Below, in pieces: positions 15,301 through 25,983 of a stretch of DNA of 64,000 nucleotides; position 1 is the stretch's first letter; every line of letters begins with the position of its first letter. The notes under the pieces were generated by a model that did no database searches, was not told the DNA's origin, and saw only the letters and a program-made list of their open reading frames with translations. The stretch is from the NCBI GenBank assembly GCA_028554795.2, contig CM068839.1:16027220-16091219 (forward strand), written 5' to 3'. Made by a program: the position numbers and the translations under genes. The stretch comes from Sinohyriopsis cumingii (Eukaryota > Mollusca > Bivalvia > Unionida > Unionidae).

Positions 15301-18300
15301 ATTGAACACATGACCTCTTGCATCCAAGGCAGACATGCTAACCACTAGGCCACCAGAGCGGTTTTACAAACTGGGAGTTACTAAGATTTAAATGAATGAT
15401 GGGTAACTCCCCCAACAAATACTCTCCTAAAAGGGAAGTTTAGGACCCTGCCTCCAGGATAAACAATGGTAAACAAAGACCCAGATCCAAGATTAGGTGC
15501 TTTTATTGCAAGAAATAGTTAGTGTCCAGATTCTATTCATTAAAAAGCTGAAAAAGAGGTTTTTCTCACTCAGATAAAATGAAGAGAACAAGAAAATTTA
15601 AACAGAGCCGAATATGAGGTTTAGACCTTAACAGAATAACAGCCATTTTATCAAATCAAGCCCACATTAACCAAAATCTCATTAAAATAAATTTGAAGAC
15701 TGTAAAGGAACTGGCCAAGACTTGATTCTGAGTTTGAAACAGCAGCAGAAAGTGTCAAGGCTCTGATTTCAGGTAAAAATGGTAGTCATTATTTCAGCTC
15801 AAACGGCTACAAAATTCTGCTCTGTATGCTACTGTAAATATAAACAAGGTCAAAAGAAATTTCTTGTGCAGATACTGTAAGAGTCATAAATGGTTTTCTG
15901 GCTACAAAACCAAGGCAATATCTAGAAAACTGGTGGCAAAACACAAGCAAAAGCAACAGGCAGCTGACTTCTAAATGCAATGTAAATCCCTGTTCATTTT
16001 TTGTGGGTCTATAGAGTAGAAGCATTTTAGTGAAAAGGACCTGTAAAGTCATTAAAACACTTAAAGAAGATATTAGCCTATCTTCCAACAAAATACACCA
16101 TTTTCTCTCTTTAATAATCTACACTGCTATTTTCATTTAATAATTTTTGATGACTTAGCCAAAGAAAAATAAATCTGTAAATAGTCTGGGACAAGAAAAT
16201 ATTCTAAATTCTGCTGATTTAATAACGTGAATGTCAAAAAGACTCACCAAGAAATTTTTCAAAGCTCTTTTTAGAATAAACTGACCATCTGCATATATTA
16301 ATATTCATTCTTACAGCTGTTTGTTGGACCTGTTAAATTTTCTATGCTTAAAATAAGATAATCTGAATTTAATGTTGGATATTGTTGTGCTGCACCTGAA
16401 AAAATAATTATTTTGTTTCAATTATTATAAAATGTTTATCCATTCTATAATTTTGTTCTGCTGCTTGGTGAAAATGTTCCAGTGTAACACTTATCTTGAG
16501 AAAAGGGAGAACGCCAATGAAGTACATGTAGTTTATCTGGGACTTTAAATGAAAAAAAGACAATTAAAGATGTATTCATTTTACTTTAACATACAGCATA
16601 GTTAATACAGCTGAATATGTTGTGGTATTAATATGCATTTTAATTAAGACATATATGATGAAGTCAGTATGTGCTATGAGTTATTGCCTAATTCGCCATA
16701 AAAAGGATGCATTTCATTTGGTTGAAACGTGCTTTCTTGACCTATGAAAATACATCTCCTGAAACCAGTGTTAGAAGCACTTTATTGGGTTGAAATATTG
16801 GACAAACAGCACATTCAGGTTGAGTTCTCAGTCAGCCATGGCCACCAAAGTCTCTCTATGAAAATTACAGGACAGCCCACCATCAACTACAGCTCCCTAT
16901 AAATAGTATGTGAGACTACCATAATTAAAACTCCCTATGAATGGTAGAACAATTCTGACTACATCCGGGGTCCACTATTCAGGTGAAACAGCTGCCTAAC
17001 ACCTACGAGTCTCATTTTGCCTCAACATGTCCAAAGATCAAAGTTTGCTTTGACCTTCTTCATTATCAGCCTCCACCCCCTTTACTTCAATGTAAAGTGT
17101 TAACTTTTGTGTCAGTTTTCCTTTCAAAGAGAAAGATGGAAAGTTATATCTGAAAATTGAACAAGTTGTTCTTTTATCCTACTATATTAAAATTTGCACG
17201 AATCCAACTTGTGATTTTGTGAGTCTGTCAAAATAGAGACAATTGCTAAATTTCAGTGATTATCTTTTGTTTCAATCCTACATCAAGAAAATTTATTCAA
17301 TATACACAAAAGGGGAATAAACTTTTGGAAAGCATGAATATGATCTCTCATGTGCACACTTATGTATCTATCTACTGTCACTAAAACTTACATCTTTCAT
17401 GTTAGATGCCCTTTCTCTCATTGTTTTTTTTAAAAACTCTTTCTCTCTCCTCACCCAAACACCAGCATGTATACTAACCACAACACTCAAATGCAGACAA
17501 ATGCATTATCTATTTCTCATACTACTCACTTATTTTTTAAGTTCTTTGAACCTGTCTATTCCTTTTTCTTAGGAATCCAAATACCAACTTTGTACCTGCT
17601 TCCTTCTTTCAGTCAATACCTGAGCACATTGATGCACTTCATATAGAGCACAATGTGTGCATACATACACACACACAACACAATGCAGATAATCTGGCAT
17701 ATTATTTTAGGTGAAAATTTCGCTTTCTTTTCACAGTATATATGTGTTTGCAAAACCGTTTTTAAAAATGGGAAAATTGCCTTAACGGCATGAAATTCTA
17801 GAAAATGTATTTACATACACACTAAATAATACTTATCAAATTTCATTTATTTATATTAAGTGATTTGTACATAACCATGGCAACAAGGTTTTCTTTTGTT
17901 TTAAAGTCTCAGTTCTAAAAGTTCAGTAATGTATTTTAAAAATCAACAAAATGCTTTAATGGAATCAAAATCTAATCAGGACATCTACATTAGATTTTTA
18001 TGCCGTTACAACATTTATGTATGCATTAAAATTTGACTACTAAATTTGGTTATTTACATAAGTGGTTTTTGTACCATTCTGCTAACAAATGTATTAGTAC
18101 TGGCAGATGTATGTAAAGACTGAGAAATGGAAAGCTAAGACCAAACAAGATGACAACTGCAAGCAGTGTAAGCCTAAAAAATGGTTCAATGATTTACATC
18201 AGACCTGTTCTTTAGTCATTTCTGCTGTGGCCACTCCATCAATTACAGTTGGTGTCTTGGCCTTCCCAGACTTCTTTCCTTTCTTCCCCTTCTTTCCGCT

Positions 18301-21300
18301 CTTCTTTTTTTTTGGCGGCTGAAAATAAATCAGATATGTTCTAATTACAAACCGCACTTCAATAAACAATTGTTTCGCATGTATATGTACCCAATTTGTC
18401 AACTAACTCATGCCATTTGATGTTACAAACAGTAATAGTGTTTTGGTTCTTCATCATCACATGTCAGCTGATAACCATCAGACCAGAAAGACTTTTTTTT
18501 AACTGTTAAACTGTATAATAGCTCCTTTGTTTTAAATTGTTAAAGCTTATGTAAAAATCCAAATCACACACACTCACTCGTTTAAAATATAATCTGTTAG
18601 GAGACACCACTAATTACAGAAAAATACAATGAAAATAATAAAGAGAAAAACTTCATGGTACATAATTATACTATAATAAATGAAGTGATTGATTTTAGCA
18701 ATTTTACATGCTTCATAGATGACTGGTTGGATACATCACTGCATTTGAATTGGTTAATTATAACAATTTTAATCAAATTACCACCAGGTAACTACCATCA
18801 CTTGACCAAAAGCAAAATAATAGTTATAGTCTACATTTTGCAATCATTAAAATCTGTATTTGGCTGAAATTTTGGTGAATCCAACACCAGCAGATATGTA
18901 ATAGTCATACTATGAAATCAGTTACTATTTGTATCCACTTTCTGCCTTCAGTCAACGATAGTCAGTAGTATATGTTCACAAAGTTCCTAACAGCTACTTA
19001 TCAGCACTTTTGATGCTAAGTTTTAGTATTAAATAAAAGGCTTACTGTTGTCACAGAAGCAAATACTATAAAACTAATAAGACATTGATTAGTGAAAAAC
19101 TAATCTTCTAATATGGACTAAGAAATTCAATGATATTAAGTTACGATATTTTGGTCTAACATATTGTTTCAAGCAATGCAAAGCAGACCATATTAAAAAA
19201 AATTTGTCAATATTCTTTCAATATAGCACATAAAGTTACAATCTATCACAGCCAAACATAAAGTCGCTATTACATGTTTAACAAAACATTACACTAAAAT
19301 CTATCTTCAAAGAAAATGTAACTTCCACCTCTTTGTAATAAAGCATATTTTTATTATAAGCAATTTTACATCTGGAACTACAATTAAATTTGTAGAAGAG
19401 AGACAGAGACAGAAAGTGTCTAAGCATTTGCAATATTTGCAGATCATAATAGTAATGAACATAATTTTTTGTTAAACATTATGACAGGGGCTGCTGTCTC
19501 TTTCAGATATCTCGATAGACTGTAACAAATGACATAGCTAAATATGGGAAGGAAAGAAAAACAAGAGAACAAGAGATTATCAGTTTGTAGTGGCATATTT
19601 CATTAACTGTGTTTCACATTTCATGTGTTTACATGTATTCCTGGAAAATTTAATCGGACCCAAACCTGTGCATTTTGAAAACAAAATAACAAGTTTAAAA
19701 TAATATTTTATTTAATTAAACTATTGCTAGATTCATATTTCTTTTTGATTCTATTCAATATTATATTAGCGAAAGTGTTGGATAATGCTCTTTTCAATTT
19801 TATAATAAGATTCAGTGAGCAAATCTAACACAATAACCAGTGAGATCTGGCATGTTTCTTAAGTGTTTGCTGATTGCACACTCACACTGGAGCAAAGGTT
19901 AGTCCATTTTTTCTGCCTATACCGCCCTCCTCCAAGTAGAAAAAACAAGCTGGCTGACTCTCTCTTTTTGGAGCAGTTTCCAAATCCCTTGGACTATGGA
20001 AATTTGATAGGAAACAACCTGATTATTCTTGGAGATTTCAACTTTCACTTTGACTGTTCCAGAAACCCAAATACATCAAAACTCATAGATTCCATTAATG
20101 TTTTCAACCTCAAACAATCAGTTAACCAACCCACCCATAAACATGGTTACATTTTAGACTGGAATCTTCATAGACTTGATGATAACATTCTACGGTCCTC
20201 CATGGTATCCCATGACCTTGCATCAGATCACCGCTGCATTATATGCCATCTTGACGTATCAGTCCCTAACCCTCCACCTTTATCTGCTACTAAGAGAAAT
20301 CTCCATATGATAAATAGAACCAAACTAATGCACGACATCCAAGCTAACCTAACAACTTGCTTACCTCCTACCACAGAACAACCTGATAACTGCCTGCATT
20401 CATTGCTTAACAAACATGCCCCAGCTACCAAGTGCAGAGTATCAATTCAAAAGTGTTCTCCATGGTATAGCAGTGTTAGGGACCAGCTTCGCACTGCTAA
20501 AAGAGACAGCCGTAAAGCTGAGAGGCTTTGGCTTTCCACCAGACTCACTATTCATAAGTAAATCTATCAAGCCGCTAAGAAGAATGTCACAAATATAGTT
20601 CATGCAGTGAAATCAGCCCACTATACTACTAAGATCATGGAAAGTTCCAGCTACAAAGAGCTCTTCGAGATTACTAACAAGCTAATGTCAAGGAACAAAT
20701 CTTCACCACTTCCAACTACCTTCTCTCCAGTCATCCTTCCAGAAATGTTTGCAAATTTCTTCCGTGACAAAGTACAAACCATTAGTGATAAGTTTGACAC
20801 CACAATTTCAATTGACTCGTCATCACCATACAGTTGGGATACAGAATTTGAGCGGCAACCATTAGCGGTATTTGAACCTGTCTCTATGGAATTTGTACAT
20901 ACAATCCTGATGAAGAGTGAACCAAAGTCACGTGAACTTAATCCAATTCCAACATCACTGATGCTTGAGTGCTTAGATCCAGTATTGCCTTCACTAACTG
21001 ATGTTATTAATACATCTCTCTCATCCGGGGAATTCCCATCATTTTTAAAAACTGCCATTGTAAAGCCTCTGCTGAAGAAACCAACACTAGACCATAACAA
21101 TTTAAAGAACTACTGCCCAGTTTCTAATCTCCCATTCATATAAAAAATCTTAGAAAAGGTTGTTCTATCCAAGCTTGTATCTCATCTAAATTCAAACAGT
21201 CTTTTTAGCAATGTACAATCTGCATATTGCCCTTGCCACAGTACTGAAACTACTCTTCTAAAAGTAGACCTGTTCTCTTCATTCTGTACACTCATTCGCT

Positions 21301-23084
21301 CTCAAGTGTCATAGATCATCATCCAGTGTCTCACCAATTGTACGCTGATGACAGCCAAATATACAAATCTAGCCACCCAAATGAAGTTGATGCTACCATC
21401 CAAGGTGTAGAGAGGTGCATTTCTGATGTGAAATCATGGATGACATGCAACAAGCTGCAGATGAATGATGATAAAACTGAGGCCATTCTGATCACAACAC
21501 AAAGACTTTCTAATTCACATCCTTTACCTCAAACAATAAATATCAGCAACACCAACATTACATTCACACAATCAGTACAAAACCTAGGTGTTACTCTGGA
21601 CAGTACTCTTACATTGCACCAACATGTCATGAACATATGCAAGGCTGCATATCTTGAGTTGAGACGCATCAGCTCAATTCACAAAAAACTTTCAGTTGAT
21701 GCCACTAAAACACTTGTGTATTCATTAGTACTTTCAAGACTGGACTATTGTAACTCAATTCTGTCTGGTTCATCTCAATATCTGCTCCAGAAACTTCAAA
21801 AAGTTCAAAACACAGCTGCTTGGATCATACTTAGAGTACCACAATCAGAGCACACCTCCCTGCTGCTCTGTACCCTACACTGGCTATCCATTCAATCCAG
21901 AATCAAACACAACATTTGAGCTCTGTGCTACGTTTCACTGTCGGACTCTAGTCCAACATACCTATCCGACCTTACCCATGTGTACACACCAGCAAGATAC
22001 CTATGCTCCTCTTCTGACAATTTTATACTCATTATTCCAAGTATGAAAACAAAGTCATATGGACAGCGTTCTTTTGCATACCAGGGCCCAGCAACGTAGA
22101 ATGAATTGCCCACTGAACTTAGACACAAAGACATAGTGAACACATTCAAGAGGGCTCTCAAAACTCACTTATTTCGACTGCAAGAACATACTTAAAGACC
22201 TAATAATATTTCCTACCTTAAATATTCTCAGCATGTTTTTTTTTTATGTTTTCTAATTTCATGGTGTTTGTTTTTGTAATCATATCATTAAATGTTTTTT
22301 ATCTTATAGGTGTTGCCTAATGATGTAAAGTGCTTAGAGCTTTTAAAGATTAGGCGCTAAACAAAGTCCTCATTATTATTATTGAACAGTGAGAAACCAG
22401 TGGAGTCCTGCCTCCAGATACCAGCAAACCATCCTGTTATATCTATCCTCAGCCACTAATCAACTGTAATTTTACATGTAAATTCGGAAGACAATACATG
22501 AAACCTCATTGTTTCATCAAAAATCATCATGAACTGCACAGTCTTTGGTTGTTGCAACTGGATTTTTCCCTTCTATCCATCTCACAAATTTATGATAAGT
22601 GAAAATGAAACATTACCTATATTTTGGTTTGGTGAGTATTTGAAAAATTAAGAAAAAATGTAAAAGCTATGAACCAAATAGAGATGCATTAAACGGCGGG
22701 ACTTTTGTAACGATGTCACCAATCCTTCTATAAAATATGTTACTATTCTATCATTGAGAATGAACAAATCAAAGGAATAAAGACAGCCTCTTTGTGATCA
22801 ACAATTTCCGGTCACTGGTTTAAATTACGTTTTCCTGATAATGACGACCACTATGCTGGACACAGAGTGGATAAATGAAATATCCACCGCGGCAGTACAC
22901 ATTTTACAAAATCCACAATGTTTGTACTGTATCGAGAATGGAACACCTTGGAATAGCACATGACAACCTTATTCTTCACTGAGAAATTGCTTTTATAACT
23001 GTTACAAGAAAACGAAGACAAGGTACATGAGATGCATTCATGAATAAAAATAGCTTTGTTTAGCATTGTATCTAGTCATACCAT
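224..23084 (-). CDS. GAS8: GAS8/DRC4, nexin-dynein regulatory complex subunit 4 (spliced, C-terminus beyond window)
   Basis: This is the gene span; the exons are listed separately. The translated exons align in order with animal GAS8/DRC4, with hallmarks such as [66 protein letters not shown] and [11 protein letters not shown]. The family is a coiled-coil subunit of the N-DRC that links outer-doublet microtubules in motile cilia and works with DRC1 and DRC2. The visible exons give about 346 codons. Human GAS8 has 478 residues from memory, so roughly 130 codons should lie left of base 1. The N-terminus is a lysine/glycine-rich stretch ([19 protein letters not shown]), as in other animals, and the rest is heptad-rich coiled coil. 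Every splice junction is GT-AG and phase 0. Two Polinton-type elements begin about 1.2 kb upstream of the inferred start. Confidence 0.95.
311..1178 (-). other. GAS8 intron between exons 6 and 7
   Basis: AT-rich intron DNA. It has a short CAGGCAGACAGAGACAGAC stretch near 475. Nothing else is recognised. Confidence 0.85.
1179..1346 (-). CDS. GAS8: GAS8 exon 6
   Basis: The exon has 56 codons, starting [16 protein letters not shown] and ending [10 protein letters not shown]. The acceptor is TTGTAG and the donor [28 protein letters not shown] matches the corresponding part of human GAS8 almost residue for residue. Confidence 0.96.
1581..1727. repeat. 21-bp tandem repeat, 7 units
   Basis: Seven consecutive units of GGGCACCTGTAAATCTAGACT with few mismatches. 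Because 21 is a multiple of three, the array stays open in several frames and gives repetitive peptides of the APVNLDW type. It lies inside a GAS8 intron and nothing suggests it is translated. Confidence 0.95.
3918..3935. repeat. Perfect 18-bp palindrome
   Basis: ACTTGCCCATGGGCAAGT is its own reverse complement. It lies in a stretch (about 3,000-3,130 and 3,900-3,990) with several CTTGCC/GGCAAG words, probably part of an old dispersed repeat. Confidence 0.85.
4650..4880 (-). mobile_element. tRNA-derived SINE, truncated copy (no tRNA head)
   Basis: This stretch matches the body of the SINE at 15,060-15,360 along most of its length. Shared words include TTTCCAGTCAT, GGCAGTTTATAGTG, CCACCCAGTCA, CAACCAGTCC and GGCAGCTGT.AGTGCCAT. 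The tRNA-like promoter end present in the other copy is missing, which is normal for a 5'-truncated insertion. Its low identity to the other copy suggests both are old. Confidence 0.6.
6056..6474. repeat. 47-bp minisatellite, about 9 units
   Basis: Units contain CAAATTTTACCAAATGCAAT, then a GGAAAGCAACCTGACATTAA stretch and TGTCTTT. Single-base variants occur between units (for example CATCCTCACATTA against CAACCTGACATTA). It lies in a GAS8 intron. Confidence 0.93.
7226..7745. repeat. 37-bp minisatellite, about 14 units
   Basis: Units of TGTGACAACATATAACTTGT followed by TTGATACCTGTACATTA. The first two units carry a 4-bp insertion (CTTATGTTTG). The later units are nearly identical, so the array has been homogenised recently. 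Near-identical neighbours make length polymorphism likely. Confidence 0.95.
8338..8598 (-). CDS. GAS8: GAS8 exon 5
   Basis: The exon has 87 codons, starting [16 protein letters not shown] and ending [10 protein letters not shown]. The acceptor is ATTTCAG and the donor AAG|GTAAGT. It carries the best conserved part of the family: a [19 protein letters not shown] stretch followed by [17 protein letters not shown], at the start of the conserved GAS domain. Confidence 0.97.
9300..11660. repeat. Old dispersed repeat in several diverged pieces
   Basis: Phrases such as TAATTCTTGACTCTA, CAGGGGCAGGAGTGGTATT, AACAGAAGGACAGTATATGG and CATATTCCAAATATG recur near 9,500, 9,690-9,920, 10,300-10,470 and 11,340-11,620. 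The copies are well diverged and have no clear unit borders. The SINE at 10,024 inserted into one of them, so the repeat is older than the SINE. Its family is not known. Confidence 0.6.
10024..10279 (-). mobile_element. tRNA-derived SINE with 14-bp target duplications
   Basis: Read on the minus strand it begins GGGCCCCGAGTGGCCGAGTG, has a Pol III A box (TGGCCGAGTGG) and a B box (GTTCGAGTC), then a conserved body with CCGGGGTTTTCCGGGG, and ends in a (CAA)n-type tail. CCCCACAAAGTGAT flanks it on both sides (10,010-10,023 and 10,280-10,293), a clean sign of insertion by target-primed reverse transcription. The body resembles central domains reported for molluscan SINEs, recalled from memory and not checked. 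Confidence 0.85.
11798..12004 (-). CDS. GAS8: GAS8 exon 4
   Basis: The exon has 69 codons, starting [16 protein letters not shown] and ending EDIIKNLKK. The acceptor is CCTTTTAG and the donor AAG|GTTCAT. It continues the GAS8 coiled coil, with the family motif [13 protein letters not shown] near its end. Reading on past the donor gives a sequence that does not fit the family, which supports the chosen splice site. Confidence 0.96.
12005..13662 (-). other. GAS8 intron between exons 3 and 4
   Basis: AT-rich intron with a T tract near 13,280. No element or gene is recognised. Confidence 0.85.
13663..13860 (-). CDS. GAS8: GAS8 exon 3
   Basis: The exon has 66 codons, from [15 protein letters not shown] to EERHQIEIK. 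The acceptor is TTTTTTTCAG and the donor AAG|GTAAAT. It encodes the first long coiled-coil segment, including the strongly conserved [20 protein letters not shown] core of GAS8. Phase is 0 at both ends. Confidence 0.97.
13861..18204 (-). other. GAS8 intron between exons 2 and 3
   Basis: It holds one SINE (15,060-15,362), a short two-unit repeat of GAATCTGAATCATTCAGTGG near 14,386-14,440, and otherwise unique AT-rich sequence. Confidence 0.85.
15060..15362 (-). mobile_element. tRNA-derived SINE, full-length copy of the 4,650 family
   Basis: On the minus strand the head reads CCGCTCTGGTGGCCTAGTGG, with an A box (TGGCCTAGTGG) and a B box (GTTCAATCC) at the usual tRNA spacing. It continues into a body shared with the copy at 4,650-4,880. 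The borders are approximate because no clear target duplication was found. Confidence 0.75.
18205..18318 (-). CDS. GAS8: GAS8 exon 2
   Basis: The exon has 38 codons and is bounded by TTTTCAG acceptor and CAG|GTCTGA donor. It encodes a basic Lys/Gly-rich N-terminus ([20 protein letters not shown]) followed by [16 protein letters not shown]. This matches the start of animal GAS8, where a basic head precedes the (L/M)(S/T)KEQ motif at which the coiled coil begins. Confidence 0.92.
18319..23081 (-). other. Putative first GAS8 intron
   Basis: This region would be the first intron if exon 1 is as proposed. It contains the dead LINE at 19,863-22,384. The rest is AT-rich and without recognisable genes. 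Confidence 0.5.
19863..22384 (+). mobile_element. CR1/L2-like LINE, 5'-truncated, dead
   Basis: The remnant reads on the plus strand. It starts inside the endonuclease (LGDFNFHFD, then [12 protein letters not shown]), runs through a linker into the reverse transcriptase ([20 protein letters not shown]) and on to the catalytic-motif region ([10 protein letters not shown]) and the RT C-terminus ([19 protein letters not shown]). One frame is interrupted by stops near 20,562 and 21,141. The stretch between about 21,270 and 21,320 lacks much of the palm coding sequence that should precede the YADD box, so an internal deletion is also present. The 3' end has the GCGCTAAACAAAG-like tail and ATT repeats typical of CR1/L2-clade LINEs. 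It lies opposite to GAS8, in an intron or its 5' region. Confidence 0.9.
23082..23084 (-). CDS. GAS8: GAS8 exon 1 (start codon only), inferred
   Basis: Exon 2 begins directly with PPKKKK after a good acceptor, so the initiator methionine must come from an upstream exon. An ATG followed at once by GTATGA, a good donor, lies here on the minus strand and would join in phase 0 to give MPPKKKK. No other evidence supports this choice. Other ATG|GT sites in the 4.8 kb upstream of exon 2 could serve, and the 5' UTR end is not known. Confidence 0.4.
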
Positions 23085-24250
23085 TTCAAATGTTTCCTGA
23101 CTTTATCTTCTTCTACAACGACAGGCTTATTTTTTTATATGATCCAACTGCTCCAGAATGAGACCCCACACTCCTTTCTTCTCAAAATGGTGGTTGAGTC
23201 TTGTTGTCAAGCAACAATGCCCGGATGTAAATAATAGGCTCAAACCTGCTTATGGGTTATTTGCTTCTTATTTCAACCATACAAGCGAATGATTATTTTA
23301 TTGCAATTTATATTTCTTTAATTTATATTTTCATTCAGAACTTTAAACTTATCTAATTAAGATTGGTACGTAGAAAGTATTTAGATCGAACATCGATCGG
23401 TCATTTCCGTCAGGTCTAGAAATAACCTCGAAAGTAGTTGTAGTCAATATGTTAGGTTTGTTGATTCGCCTCCGAAGAAATGTACCACATACATGACGTC
23501 AGCAAAAGCCAAAATTGTTACGATGGTCACTTTGTCTCCTTCTGCCTTACAATTGTTACATGAAAACGCAGGTAGTTCAGAATATAGTTGTTTACGAATT
23601 ACACCCGAGTTCCTCGTCGACTTGAGAGAAAAAGCCGACTGAGATCAACTAATATGTTGATCCTCTACACTTTCGTGTTGTGCATTAAGATTGTAAAAAA
23701 AAAAAAAAAATTGCAGAGGTTTTCATCTCTGGTTATAAAAATTCATTGTAAATCTTAGGCAATTAACACTTTACATGGATATGATCCGCTCGGGAAGCTT
23801 ATATATAGATTTGATAAAAAGGGTTTTGGACCAGTAGATTGTATTATATTAAAACATAATAATAAATGTATTTTCTTAAAACATAATAATACATGTATCT
23901 TTTATGCTGTGCAATGTATCTTAAAGACACCGCATGATTACACATATGAATCATCAAAATGCAATTTAGATAAATACAGTCATGAGCATAAACGATGTCC
24001 GGTAAAAGCTGAGGACATTAAAAGTTTGGCAATTAAATTTATATGTTCGTGAATGCAATTGAACTACTGAGAGTGGGAGACCCCAGCTCTGTGTTAGTTT
24101 AAACAGAAACTTTGTTGAATCACTAGGAGTAACTGAAATGTAAAAAAAAAGAAAATTACTGACATGTTATTTATTTTTTATTGTGCTGGTCTAACAGATA
24201 TCAAGCTCAAAGGTACCATTACGTTAGAATAACTGATTGGTCTTAAATGG
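23085..24250. promoter_or_regulatory. GAS8 5' flank up to the Polinton edge
   Basis: Unique sequence between the inferred GAS8 start codon and the outer Polinton. The GAS8 promoter and 5' UTR should lie here, but no TATA box or other decisive element was found, which is usual for ciliary genes. A pure A tract of about 17 bases occurs near 23,694-23,710. Confidence 0.4.
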
Positions 24251-24481
24251 AGCAGCAGGGAAGGCGAACAGACCACTTTGTAGGAGCGTCCAAAACCGAA
24301 AATAAACCCTTTTATCTTTTATATTATATTTGAAGTAAATATATTTGAAACAAAAATATTAACCAACTCGAGGAAGCCTCGAATTGGTTAAATAAATTGT
24401 TTTTATAATTTTATCGGTGTTGATAGCGATCATATTACAAAAAATCGACTCAACTTGAGTTCGCGCCCTTCCTGCTGCTGT
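24251..24481 (+). repeat. Outer Polinton, left terminal inverted repeat
   Basis: Pairs with 58,033-58,261 in inverse orientation. The repeat is itself framed by a short inverted pair: AGCAGCAGGGAAGGCG at the outer edge and CGCCCTTCCTGCTGCTG at the inner edge. It also holds a hairpin, AACTCGAGGAAGCCTCGAATT, in the middle (about 24,365-24,395). Confidence 0.93.
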
Positions 24482-24508
24482 TAATTAAAAAATTGTTATA
24501 TCAAAATA

Positions 24509-25405
24509 ATGGTCCATCCAGAATCTCACACAGCCAGATTAGCCCGAGAGCGACTAGAAGCAATCAAAAAATTTCTTCCTGTTAGAGATTCATTTAGAGA
24601 AAACCTACAAGCGCAGCAGGAAACACGAGCTGAATTCGCAGAAGGTGCGGAACAGTTATTTAAACTAGTCACAAAAGTTACTGAAGGACTTCTTCCATCA
24701 GTTAAGCAAGAGCTAAGAAAATAAAAGAAATTGTACGGACTCTTCCAACTGATATAGCTGTAGCTCAACCTCCACCCATCGGTGAAGAAATACTTGAAGG
24801 TATTGGTAAAATTCGTGCTGAAATAGGTGATATAAAAGATCGTGTACTAGAAACAGAAACAGAGCAAGCAAGGGCTAGGGTTGATGTAAACGATAAATTT
24901 ACTGAAAAAGTATTAATTCTATAAAGGGACTTAGAGACGTAAATAAATTAGCTGAGTTTATCGTAAGATCTTATGTTCAGCGAGGAAAACTTTTAAAATC
25001 CGAATATGCTGATGATGCGATAAGTGGTGATAACTGGCATAAATGGATTTATCGTATATACTATGGAGTTGATCAAGCTAGAACCGCTGATCCTAGATAT
25101 ATTGAGTTATTAGACGCAATAGATAGATATTATGCACGAATGCAACAACAACAAATACAACTTTCCCTACCACAGCAAAAACCATAAACTCCACCACCGC
25201 AGCAACAGAAAAAATCACAGATTCCTCAACTACAGAAAAAACAACAACCTCCTCGACCGCAATCTCCAGAAGAAGAATTTCATGATGTACCTACTACTGG
25301 TAGTGGTTTCGGAGGTAATATTATTTGTCCTGATAATATTCTCAATGACTTGTCACGGTTAGAAGTTCTCATAGGAGGAAAACGTGCCGGAAATAAATCA
25401 CCATA
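24509..25405 (+). pseudogene. Outer Polinton: coiled-coil protein gene, broken
   Basis: The first gene inside the left terminal repeat. The readable parts encode a helical, charged protein (start MVHPESHTARLARERLEAIK) with a proline-rich link, then a compact segment with SGDNWHKWIYRIYYGVDQ and a Q-rich tail. I do not recognise the family with certainty. Its place next to the capsid-side genes suggests a virion or assembly role, which is only inference. The gene has several breaks. Confidence 0.6.
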
Positions 25406-25517
25406 AATAATTAATGAAGCAGCTGATATTTGCCATCATGGATGTCGGTGTTTACCGGGAACTTATCGATGAGCTCGTTGATGACTAAAGTCACCGCGAT
25501 TAGATAAATGATAAATA

Positions 25518-25977
25518 AGATGATCATACACAATAATTATCGTAGACCTGTACCGGTCAGAGTAGTGAACTCACGACTACCAGTCTACGGAGCAATTTAC
25601 GGAGATGGACTTGGTGATGTTATTCAGGGATTATTTAGAAGATTAGCCCCAAAAGTAGCACCTGTTGCAAAATAATTAGCGATGAAAGCTCTCGATGTTG
25701 TTCGTGAAAAAGCTCCTGGTGCAATTATCAATGTTGCTGGTAAGGCGTTCTCGGCGATCAAAGATAGACCAGCACGATTAATGAGACGAAAACGACAACC
25801 AGTAAAATTACCGAGTACTGAAGTGATGCCCGCAGATGTCAGTAAAATAATAAATCAAGCTGCAAATAAAAAACTGGCAGCGTTAGCAGATCAAGGACTC
25901 GGTGAATCGGGAAATAATGTCTCAAGTTTAATATCCGGAAGTGGAACTTCCCAAAGTGGAATTTCCCGAACGCGGTA
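25518..25977 (+). pseudogene. Outer Polinton: pX/pVI-like minor capsid gene, broken
   Basis: The readable part contains PVYGAIYGDGLGDVIQGLFR followed by basic and hydrophobic helices and an RLMRRKRQP patch. A short G-rich segment next to an amphipathic helix and basic tract is typical of the pX/pVI-like proteins that sit beside the capsid gene in Polintons. The inner element has a protein of the same type (GVARQRGHGLGDMLKSAFRS). About one or two breaks. Confidence 0.6.
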
Positions 25978-25983
25978 ATCAAC

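Noticed and set aside
19863-22384. The LINE as an active element
   Set aside because: It is truncated at the 5' end, has in-frame stops and lacks part of the reverse transcriptase palm.
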